Source: Candidatus Manganitrophus morganii
GTDB taxonomy: Bacteria; Nitrospirota; Nitrospiria; SBBL01; Manganitrophaceae
Assembly: GCA_021651055.1 (NCBI GenBank)
Contig: JAJHOH010000001.1
Coordinates: 1,426,001 to 1,490,000, forward strand
Direction: 5' to 3'
DNA length: 64,000 bases
The notes under the pieces are model-generated. The model saw only the letters and a program-made list of their open reading frames with translations, was not told the DNA's origin and did not search any database. A program made the translations under genes and the position numbers. Shown in pieces: positions 54,419 through 61,124 of this stretch (within the stretch, counting starts at the first letter, position 1; every line of letters begins with the position of its first letter).

Positions 54419-54446
54419 ATTATACCCCAGCTTTCCACTTTGTCAA
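54419..54446 (-). promoter_or_regulatory. Consensus sigma-70 promoter of the dcw cluster
   Basis: Perfect TTGACA (54441-54446) and TATAAT (54419-54424) on the minus strand with a 16-base spacer, about 45 bases before the mraZ start. MraZ boxes overlap it and follow it. Confidence 0.85.
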
Positions 54447-54937
54447 GAGAAAAAGGGCCGATGTCCCAAAAGGTTATACCGGGTAGACATGAGGAGGGAG
54501 GCGCTGACAGAAAGCGACCAGAATGTTATCGAAATATTTGATTCGGAAGTGTTTTTTCTGAGCGTTCTGAGACGATCGGGCGTTTTCAGGCGGTGGATGA
54601 GGGACCAGCTGTTGGGCGTTGACCGATCAGCTCCCCCTATAGGTAGAACCCCAAATTGAAGTATGCGTTAGAACCGTCCTCCAAAAAATATTCTCGACAT
54701 TCTCACATCGATCCTTACTCTCCGAGATATTCTTAGTCATTTCCTCTAATCGTCAAATATTTTTCTTATCGCGGCACGATTGAAAATAAAATGAAGCTCC
54801 TCCCATGCAGCTTCATCGTCATCTAAAAGCGGCTAAAATGCCTTGACATTCGAGATGCTTATTTGATAAGTTTCCATATTCCTCAATAAGTTGGCTACTA
54901 TATAACACTGATTTAAAATGGCTGTCAAGAAAGCGGC
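54447..54937. other. About 490 bases without a recognisable gene
   Basis: Between the dcw promoter and the sulfur-carrier locus. Short open frames occur on both strands but none has a ribosome site or a recognisable product. AT content rises from about 54650. There is a small hairpin (ATGAAGCT with AGCTTCAT near 54791-54816) and, near the end, a weak TTGGCT-17-TAAAAT promoter-like pair (54891-54919) in front of the gene at 54938. Confidence 0.55.
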
Positions 54938-55156
54938 ATGATGCGCGTTAAAATCAATGGAAAACAAGAAGAAGTTCAAGAGACAACGCTTTCAGATCTG
55001 CTCAAGGCAAAGAATATCGAGCCCCGAATGGTCACCGTTGAATTGAACGCCAAAATGGTCGATCGATCCAGCCTGGATCAAACCCGCATCCGCGAGGGAG
55101 ATGAGATCGAATTCCTCTTTTTCATGGGGGGCGGATCCGAGACAAAATTGCTTTAA
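54938..55156 (+). CDS. ThiS-like sulfur carrier with a SETKLL tail after GGG
   Basis: 72-residue beta-grasp protein: VKINGKQEEVQETTLSDLLKAK, RMVTVELNAKMVDRSSLDQ and the end GDEIEFLFFMGGG at residues 64-66, followed by SETKLL. The carrier is normally adenylated at a terminal Gly-Gly; the six extra residues would have to be removed first. Sulfur carriers with a blocking tail are known (HcyS of Wolinella, QbsE of Pseudomonas) and are trimmed by JAMM-type proteases, one of which is encoded at 60687-61124. Cysteine synthase follows after 21 bases, so a role in cysteine or homocysteine synthesis is likely. Confidence 0.88.
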   Translation: MMRVKINGKQEEVQETTLSDLLKAKNIEPRMVTVELNAKMVDRSSLDQTRIREGDEIEFLFFMGGGSETKLL

Positions 55157-55177
55157 ACCATTCCAGTTAGGAATCTC

Positions 55178-56101
55178 ATGAAATCACATCCGAATGTCAC
55201 CGAATTAATTGGGCGAACCCCGATGGTTCAATTGAACCGGTTCGCCGACGATGAAAGCGCCCGCCTCTTTGCAAAGGTCGAATTCTTCAATCCCGGTGGA
55301 AGCGTGAAAGACAGAATCTGCCTCAGCATGATCGAGGCGGCCGAGCAGTCCGGGAAGCTCCGGCCGGGGGGAACGATGGTAGAGCCGACCAGCGGCAACA
55401 CCGGAATCGGTCTCGCCCTGGTCGCCGCGGTCCGCGGATACAAGTTGATTCTCGTCATGCCCGAATCGATGAGCATGGAGCGGGCCAGCCTGCTCTCTTC
55501 CTACGGCGCCCAACTTGTCCTCACCCCCGCCTGGGAGGGGATGCGCGGCGCCATCAAAGAGGCGGAGAGCATTATCGAGCAAAACCCAAATTACTTCATG
55601 CCGAATCAGTTCTCGAACCCTGCGAATCCTGAGGTCCACCGGAAGACGACCGGGCCGGAGATCCTGGAAGCGCTGGACGGAAAGGTCGATGCCTTTGTCG
55701 TCGGGGTCGGGACGGGCGGGACGATTACCGGGGTTGGCGAAGTGCTCAAGGCGAAGAATCCGAAGACGATGATTGTGGCGGTCGAGCCGTCCGCCTCGCC
55801 GGTCCTCTCCGGCGGGGAGCCGGGTCCGCATAAAATCCAGGGGATCGGCGCCGGTTTCGTTCCGAATGTTCTCAATCGGAAAATCATCGACCGGGTCATC
55901 ACCGTCAGCGATGACGACGCCTACAAAACCGCCAAGCTGCTCGCGCGCCAAGAGGGACTTCTCGTCGGGATCTCCTCCGGCGCCAACGCGCTGGCCGCAC
56001 AGCAGATTGCACGGGAACTTGGCCGAGGCAAGACGGTCGTGACGATCCTTCCCGACACCGGGGAGCGATACATCAGCATCGAGAAATATTTTAATATTTA
56101 G
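55178..56101 (+). CDS. PLP-dependent cysteine synthase
   Basis: 307-residue beta-replacement enzyme of the CysK/CysM family. PLP Lys is K44 in NPGGSVKDR, the substrate loop TSGNTG is at 71-76, and the phosphate-binding GTGGTITG and C-terminal SSGANA are present. In Mycobacterium the CysM paralogue uses O-phosphoserine and the thiocarboxylate carrier CysO instead of free sulfide. The position between a ThiS-like carrier and a ThiF/MoeB-like enzyme suggests such a mode here, but the substrate cannot be read from the sequence. AGGA precedes the ATG. Confidence 0.9.
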   Translation: MKSHPNVTELIGRTPMVQLNRFADDESARLFAKVEFFNPGGSVKDRICLSMIEAAEQSGKLRPGGTMVEPTSGNTGIGLALVAAVRGYKLILVMPESMSMERASLLSSYGAQLVLTPAWEGMRGAIKEAESIIEQNPNYFMPNQFSNPANPEVHRKTTGPEILEALDGKVDAFVVGVGTGGTITGVGEVLKAKNPKTMIVAVEPSASPVLSGGEPGPHKIQGIGAGFVPNVLNRKIIDRVITVSDDDAYKTAKLLARQEGLLVGISSGANALAAQQIARELGRGKTVVTILPDTGERYISIEKYFNI

Positions 56102-56112
56102 GCGGTAAGAAA

Positions 56113-56955
56113 ATGGCCTTTACGGAAGAACAACTCGTCCGGTACAGCCGGCATATTATTCTCACGGAAGTCGGCGGCAAGGGACAAAAGAAGATTGGAC
56201 AGGCGAAGGTTCTGATCGTCGGCGCCGGAGGTTTGGGCTCTCCGATCGCCCTCTACCTCGCCGCGGCGGGGGTCGGCACCATCGGTCTGATTGATGCCGA
56301 TGTCGTCGATCTCTCCAACCTGCAGCGCCAGATCATCCATCATACCTCCGATATCGGCCGGCCCAAGGTCCTTTCGGCTCAGGAAAAAATGGTTGCGATC
56401 AACTCCGATGTGAAGGTCGTTCCGTACCAAGAGAACCTCGATGCCGACAATGCGCTGAAAATTTTCAACGACTTCGACTATGTGATCGACGGGACCGATA
56501 ACTTTCCGGCCAAATTTTTAATCAACGACGCCGCCCACTTCGCGAAGAAACCGCTCATCCACGGGGGGATTCTCCGATTCGAGGGACAGCTCTTCACGAT
56601 CCTTCCCGGTACCAGCGCCTGTTATCGCTGCATCTTCCCGGAGCCTCCCCCGGCGGGTCTGATTCCGACCTGCCAGGAGGCCGGGGTGCTCGGGGCGCTC
56701 GCCGGATTGATTGGAACCCTTCAAGGAACCGAAGTTTTGAAACTGATTCTAGGGATTGGAAAACCGTTGACCGACCGAATCCTGAAATATGATGCCCTCC
56801 GGACACAGTTCCGAGAGATCCCGATCCGGAGGAATCCAAACTGTCCTCTCTGCGGCGGCAATCCGACAATCAGAACACTGGAGGTCCAGGAATCGCCGGT
56901 CTGTGATACAGATCCGGCCCCCCTCCGATCACAGGGAATGAATCACCAGCCATAA
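56113..56955 (+). CDS. ThiF/MoeB-type E1-like adenylyltransferase (copy 1)
   Basis: 280-residue enzyme that adenylates the C-terminal Gly of a sulfur carrier. N-terminal RYSRHIILTEVGGKGQKK, ATP loop VGAGGLGSPIALYLAAAGVG, DADVVDLSNLQRQI, the zinc Cys pairs CYRC and CPLC, and the Cys in LIPTCQEAGVLG are all present. No rhodanese domain is attached. It is a close paralogue of the protein at 58885-59709; the C-terminal 20 residues differ. Ten bases after cysteine synthase, so clearly in the same unit. Confidence 0.92.
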   Translation: MAFTEEQLVRYSRHIILTEVGGKGQKKIGQAKVLIVGAGGLGSPIALYLAAAGVGTIGLIDADVVDLSNLQRQIIHHTSDIGRPKVLSAQEKMVAINSDVKVVPYQENLDADNALKIFNDFDYVIDGTDNFPAKFLINDAAHFAKKPLIHGGILRFEGQLFTILPGTSACYRCIFPEPPPAGLIPTCQEAGVLGALAGLIGTLQGTEVLKLILGIGKPLTDRILKYDALRTQFREIPIRRNPNCPLCGGNPTIRTLEVQESPVCDTDPAPLRSQGMNHQP

Positions 56956-57059
56956 AATCCAAAGAAAAAAATCGGTGCGCCAGCGTGGGAGCGTGACGAT
57001 GAGAAGCATTTCTTAGTGATGAACGATCCACGATCAGCCTCAATTTAGGATAGAACACG

Positions 57060-58325
57060 ATGAGCAAGATGAAAGGGTTGAAATGTAAAGAGTGCGGCAA
57101 AACCTATCCCGCCGCGGCCCTTCACGTCTGCGAATTCTGCTTTGGCCCGTTGGAGGTCTCCTACAATTACGACTACATCAAAACAAAAATTACGAAAGAA
57201 AAAATTCTTCAGGGACCGAAGAGCCTCTGGCGATATCAGGATCTCCTCCCGATCGAGGGGGAGCCGACGGTCGGCCTGAACGCCGGCTTTACGCCGATGA
57301 TCCACGCCAAGAATCTCGGCGCGGAGTTGGGGCTCGATTATCTCTATTTGAAAAACGACACGGTGAATTGCCTCACCCTCTCTTTCAAAGATCGGGTCGT
57401 CGCCGTCGCCCTCACGCGGGCGAAGGAGCTCGGCTTCGACACGGTCGCCTGCGCTTCCACCGGGAACCTGGCCAATTCGGTCTCCGCACATGCCGCCGAA
57501 GCGCGGCTTCGCTGTTTCGTCTTCATCCCGGCCGATCTGGAAGCGGGAAAAGTCCTCGGGAATTTGATTTACCGGCCGAACGTTGTGGCCGTTAATGGGA
57601 ACTATGACGACGTCAACCGCCTCTGCAGCGAGATCGCCGGAGAGTATCCGTGGGCGTTCGTCAATATCAATATCCGCCCCTACTACTCCGAGGGATCGAA
57701 AACCCTCGCTTACGAGGCGATGGAGCAGCTCGGATGGCGAACGCCGGATCACGTGGTCGTGCCGATCGCATCGGGATCGCTTCTCACGAAGATCTCAAAA
57801 GGCTTCAACGAGTTCGCCGACCTTGGTTTCGTTTCACCGGTGAAGACACAGATTCATGGGGCCCAGGCAGAAGGGTGCTCTCCCGTCGCCACCGCCTTTA
57901 AAGAAAAGCGAGATTTCATTAAACCGGTCAAACCGAAGACGATCGCAAAATCGCTCGCCATCGGAAACCCGGCGGACGGTTTCTACGCAGTCAAGGTTGT
58001 CCTCGCAAGCGGCGGGGTGATCGAGCATGTGACCGATGAGGAGGTCGTCGAGGGAATGACCCTGCTCGCTCGGACCGAAGGGGTCTTCGCGGAGACCGCA
58101 GGAGGGGTCACGATCGGCGTTCTGAAAAAGCTGGCCAAGAAGGGTCTTTTCAAGAAGGGGGAATCGGTGGTGGCTTATATCACCGGGAACGGCCTCAAGA
58201 CTCAGGAAGCGGTCGCACCGGCCCTGGGCGTTCCCTGGCTGATTCAGCCGAGCCTGGCGAATTTCCAGGAGGCGCTGAAAGCCGCCTCGGCCGATGCCCA
58301 GAATAGGGAAAGAGGAGTCCAATGA
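57060..58325 (+). CDS. thrC: Threonine synthase-like PLP enzyme
   Basis: 421 residues. An N-terminal zinc-ribbon-like part has C9-x2-C12 and C24-x2-C27; the PLP Lys is K110 in LTLSFKDRV; CASTGNLANS and the Gly-rich phosphate region VPIASGSLLTK follow. Threonine synthase makes Thr from O-phosphohomoserine. In this setting, next to sulfur carriers and an NIL-domain protein, an alternative or second role in sulfur amino acid synthesis from O-phosphohomoserine is conceivable, but only inference. Its stop overlaps the start of the MoaD/CysO-like gene by 4 bases. A 104-base gap separates it from the E1-like gene. Confidence 0.88.
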   Translation: MSKMKGLKCKECGKTYPAAALHVCEFCFGPLEVSYNYDYIKTKITKEKILQGPKSLWRYQDLLPIEGEPTVGLNAGFTPMIHAKNLGAELGLDYLYLKNDTVNCLTLSFKDRVVAVALTRAKELGFDTVACASTGNLANSVSAHAAEARLRCFVFIPADLEAGKVLGNLIYRPNVVAVNGNYDDVNRLCSEIAGEYPWAFVNINIRPYYSEGSKTLAYEAMEQLGWRTPDHVVVPIASGSLLTKISKGFNEFADLGFVSPVKTQIHGAQAEGCSPVATAFKEKRDFIKPVKPKTIAKSLAIGNPADGFYAVKVVLASGGVIEHVTDEEVVEGMTLLARTEGVFAETAGGVTIGVLKKLAKKGLFKKGESVVAYITGNGLKTQEAVAPALGVPWLIQPSLANFQEALKAASADAQNRERGVQ

Positions 58326-58594
58326 TCAAGGTTCGCATTCCGACCCCTTTGCGTAAACTGACCGGCGGTCAGGGAGAGGTCGCCGCCGAAGGGGAAACCA
58401 TCGCCGCATTGATTAATCTTCTGGACAAAGAATATCCCGGCCTCAAAGAACGGCTCTGCGATGAGCAGGGGGAGCTCCGCCGGTTCGTCAATATCTATGT
58501 CAATGAAGAAGACATCCGTTTTCACCAGGGGATCATGACCCCCGTGAAAAAAGGGGATGAAGTCTCGATCGTCCCGGCCATCGCAGGAGGATAG
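58322..58594 (+). CDS. MoaD/CysO-like sulfur carrier ending in Gly-Gly
   Basis: 90-residue beta-grasp protein: IKVRIPTPLRKLTGGQGEVAAEG, LINLLDKEYPGLKERL, RRFVNIYVNEEDIRFHQG and the end VSIVPAIAGG. The terminal Gly-Gly (89-90) is free, so it can be activated directly. The RFVNIYVN-EDIR pattern is that of CysO, the cysteine-synthesis carrier of Mycobacterium, more than of MoaD. Translationally coupled to thrC. Confidence 0.9.
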   Translation: MIKVRIPTPLRKLTGGQGEVAAEGETIAALINLLDKEYPGLKERLCDEQGELRRFVNIYVNEEDIRFHQGIMTPVKKGDEVSIVPAIAGG

Positions 58595-58625
58595 TTTTGT
58601 AATAACGATACCAAGGGAGGGATAA

Positions 58626-58865
58626 TTGGCCAGTCTAAAGGTTCATATTACATTTCCGGAAGAGAAAATTCGAGAGCCGATTATTTATCAGATTGGAAAG
58701 GACTATAAACTCATCACCAACATCCGGCGGGCCGACGTGACCGAGAAAACGGGATGGGTCGATTTGGAATTGACGGGAGAGCCCGATGAAATCGAACGGG
58801 CCATCGCCGGCCTCAAGCAAAAAGGGGTGAAGGTCGATCCGATCGAAAGAAATATTATCGAGTAA
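58626..58865 (+). CDS. NIL-domain protein
   Basis: 79 residues covering one NIL domain: LKVHITFPEEKIREPIIYQIGKDYKLITNIRRADVTEKTGW and LELTGEPDEIERAIAGLKQKGVKVDPI. NIL domains occur at the C-terminus of methionine ABC transporters and beside homocysteine synthesis genes, where a sulfur amino acid link is known. The start is TTG with GGGAGGG five bases upstream. Confidence 0.9.
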   Translation: MASLKVHITFPEEKIREPIIYQIGKDYKLITNIRRADVTEKTGWVDLELTGEPDEIERAIAGLKQKGVKVDPIERNIIE

Positions 58866-58884
58866 TACGGGAGCATCCATAAGA

Positions 58885-59709
58885 ATGGCATTCACAGAAG
58901 AACAGCTTCAACGATACAGCCGGCACATTCTCCTCCCCGAGGTGGGAGGAAAAGGACAGAAGAAAATCGCCGCGGCGCGGGTTTTTTTGATCGGGGCCGG
59001 CGGGCTCGGCTCCCCCTCGGCTCTCTACCTGGCGGCGGCCGGCGTGGGAACCCTCGGCATCATCGATAGCGACGTGGTCGATCTCTCCAACCTTCAGCGC
59101 CAGGTCCTGCACAGCGCAAAGACACTCCATCGCCCGAAAGTCGAATCGGCCCAAGAAACCCTTTCAAGTATGAACCCGGACGTCAAGATCGTCCCTCATC
59201 TCGGGAAAATTTCATCCGAAAACATCCTTGATCTCATCAAGGACTACGACATCGTTCTCGACGGCTCGGATAATTTCGCAACCCGATTCCTCGTAAACGA
59301 CGCCTGCTTTTTCCTCAAGAAGACCCTTGTCTCCGGAAGCATCTTCCGGTTCGAGGGGCAACTGACCACCCTCAAACCGCACGAGACCTCCGAACCGAAA
59401 CCCTGTTATCGGTGTCTCTATCCGGAACCTCCCCCCGCGGGGCTGGTCCCAAGCTGCCAAGAGGCCGGGGTGCTCGGCGTCCTCGCCGGAACAATCGGTG
59501 TGCTCCAGGCCGCCGAAGCGCTGAAGGAAATTTTAGGAATCGGGACCTCCCTCGCCGGAAGACTCCTCGTTTATGACGCTCTCGAGATGTCGTTCCGGAC
59601 GGTGAAGGTTCCAAAGAACAAGCAGTGCCATCTCTGCGGCCCGAACCCCACCATCACACAGCTTCTCGACTACGAAATCTCGTGCACCCTTCCCCCCCCC
59701 GGGAAATAA
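58885..59709 (+). CDS. ThiF/MoeB-type E1-like adenylyltransferase (copy 2)
   Basis: 274 residues with the same layout as copy 1 at 56113-56955: RYSRHILLPEVGGKGQKK, GAGGLGSPSALYLAAAGVG, DSDVVDLSNLQRQV, CYRC and CHLCG zinc pairs, and LVPSCQEAGVLG. The two genes are recent-looking paralogues; two E1 enzymes in one locus suggest that different carriers (the two here plus ThiS at 15458-15670) are activated separately. Ends 63 bases before the convergent PilZ-receiver gene. Confidence 0.92.
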   Translation: MAFTEEQLQRYSRHILLPEVGGKGQKKIAAARVFLIGAGGLGSPSALYLAAAGVGTLGIIDSDVVDLSNLQRQVLHSAKTLHRPKVESAQETLSSMNPDVKIVPHLGKISSENILDLIKDYDIVLDGSDNFATRFLVNDACFFLKKTLVSGSIFRFEGQLTTLKPHETSEPKPCYRCLYPEPPPAGLVPSCQEAGVLGVLAGTIGVLQAAEALKEILGIGTSLAGRLLVYDALEMSFRTVKVPKNKQCHLCGPNPTITQLLDYEISCTLPPPGK

Positions 59710-59772
59710 GCGCGCCGCTCCCGCAGGACAAATCGGTCCCGTATCAAAATTCTCTCTGACCATTTTTTTGGA

Positions 59773-60489
59773 TTAATGCCCCGGACGCCGGTGACGCATG
59801 ACTTCTTTGATTTTTTCGACGACCTTGTTGGGAGAGGTGGTCGCCTTAACGAGGAAATCGACGGCGCCTAAACCGATCGCGCGGTCCACCTCGTGAGACG
59901 CCCCTTTGACTGAAGAGACGATAACCGGAATGTCTTTGACCTCCGGTTGGGATCGAATGATGTGGAGAACCTTGTAGCCGTCCATCCCATCCATCACTAG
60001 ATCGAGCAGAACAAGCGCGGGACGTTCTTTGAACAAAATCTTGAGTCCCTCAATTCCGTTATTGGCCACCAGGACAGAAAAGCCCTCCGAGAGGAGACGT
60101 TGCCGATAGACCGCCTGGTAGAATTGAGTATCATCGATAATCAAGACCTTCTTGTGGTTCGAGCTTGAAGAGTTGTGCGAATGGGAGAGCTTCTCAATGT
60201 ACCCCTTTAGATAGTCGAGATCTCCCGGTTTGAGTCCGACGAACCGCACCCCCATCCCCACCCCTTCATGGAGATAAACCACTTTTGCTTTCACCTCGAT
60301 TTCATGCTTATCGAGGAAAAAACGGAGCGAGATCGTCGCGTTTCTCTCGAATTTTTCATGCGTCGTGATATACATCCCTTCGGTGCTAAGATCAATCGCC
60401 TGGCCGGAGGCGGCGCCGTTGATCTCGACCTCCTGGACCACCAGGACGCGCTCCTTCCTTCTCTTTTTTTCACCGTTTTCTGCCGTCAT
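59773..60489 (-). CDS. PilZ-receiver fusion protein
   Basis: 238 residues: an N-terminal PilZ domain (about 8-105; R10xxxR14 and DLSTEG motifs, so c-di-GMP binding is expected) joined by a Ser/His-rich linker (SHSHNSSSSNHKK) to a receiver domain (about 115-235; IIDDTQF, LLDLVMDG phospho-acceptor, VKATT Lys). It could integrate phosphorylation and c-di-GMP signals. No kinase is adjacent. Divergent from the JAMM gene with a symmetric promoter-palindrome between them. Confidence 0.9.
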   Translation of the reverse strand: MTAENGEKKRRKERVLVVQEVEINGAASGQAIDLSTEGMYITTHEKFERNATISLRFFLDKHEIEVKAKVVYLHEGVGMGVRFVGLKPGDLDYLKGYIEKLSHSHNSSSSNHKKVLIIDDTQFYQAVYRQRLLSEGFSVLVANNGIEGLKILFKERPALVLLDLVMDGMDGYKVLHIIRSQPEVKDIPVIVSSVKGASHEVDRAIGLGAVDFLVKATTSPNKVVEKIKEVMRHRRPGH

Positions 60490-60542
60490 CCGACAACCGT
60501 CAATTAAGGAGTGTTATTGGTAAAGGTACCACGTGACCGGAA

Positions 60543-60567
60543 AATGTCAAACAGTCTGTTTGACATT
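60543..60567. promoter_or_regulatory. Perfect 25-base palindrome carrying two divergent -35 boxes
   Basis: AATGTCAAACAG-T-CTGTTTGACATT is a perfect 12-1-12 inverted repeat. Each arm contains TTGACA, one facing each way (60560-60565 plus, 60545-60550 minus). A regulator bound here would control the JAMM gene and the PilZ-receiver gene together. The core ACAGTCTGT recurs near 60609. Confidence 0.7.
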
Positions 60568-60588
60568 CTTTAGAGTTTTCAATACTAT
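60560..60588 (+). promoter_or_regulatory. Predicted promoter of the JAMM protease gene
   Basis: TTGACA (60560-60565) and TACTAT (60583-60588) are 17 bases apart; the -35 box is inside the palindrome. The leader to the ATG at 60687 is about 90 bases. Confidence 0.6.
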
Positions 60589-60686
60589 CAGGAGGTTCCA
60601 ACGGCGGGACAGTCTGTACTGACGAAAATCATCCACATTTTCACTAATAAATTGCATCGATCGAGAACAGGATAGACAAAGGGATA

Positions 60687-61124
60687 ATGCTTCAAATTCC
60701 AAAAAACATCATCGATGAAATGATCACCCATGCGCAGGTGGAGGCACCGAACGAGTGCTGCGGTCTACTGTCGGGGAAGGAAAACGTGGTGAGTGAAATT
60801 TACAAGATCGGCAATCTGCCGGCGGATGATCCGGCCGTCGCCGATCTGAAGGTCCCGCCGGACCGCCGATTCCGATATGTGATGGATCCCAAGGAACAAC
60901 TCCGGGCCTTCAAGACAATGCGAACGAGCGGGACCGAGCTCCTCGCGATCTACCACTCGCATCCACATTCTCCTGCCTACCCTTCGGCCACTGATGTCCG
61001 CCTGGCCTTCTATACGGATACATCCTATCTGATCATTTCCTTGGAAAAGGAGAAGCCGGAAATTCGCACGTTCCGGATTATCGACCAGAAGATTACAGAA
61101 GCGACGATCGCGGTCTTACCCTAA
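60687..61124 (+). CDS. JAMM/MPN+ metalloprotease (Mec/HcyD-like)
   Basis: 145-residue zinc isopeptidase. The motif is complete: Glu23 in PNECCGLLSG and H90-x-H92-x7-S100-x2-D103 in YHSHPHSPAYPSATD. In Mycobacterium Mec cuts the cysteine adduct off CysO; in Wolinella HcyD and in Pseudomonas QbsD trim the tail of a sulfur carrier to expose Gly-Gly. It is transcribed toward the BNR gene and overlaps its stop by 9 bases. It lies about 1 kb from the end of the sulfur-carrier genes, separated by the PilZ-receiver gene. Confidence 0.92.
   Translation: MLQIPKNIIDEMITHAQVEAPNECCGLLSGKENVVSEIYKIGNLPADDPAVADLKVPPDRRFRYVMDPKEQLRAFKTMRTSGTELLAIYHSHPHSPAYPSATDVRLAFYTDTSYLIISLEKEKPEIRTFRIIDQKITEATIAVLP

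Noticed and set aside
54447-54937. Decayed transposase gene
   Set aside because: I looked for transposase-like motifs in all frames and found none; no inverted repeats or target duplications bound the stretch.
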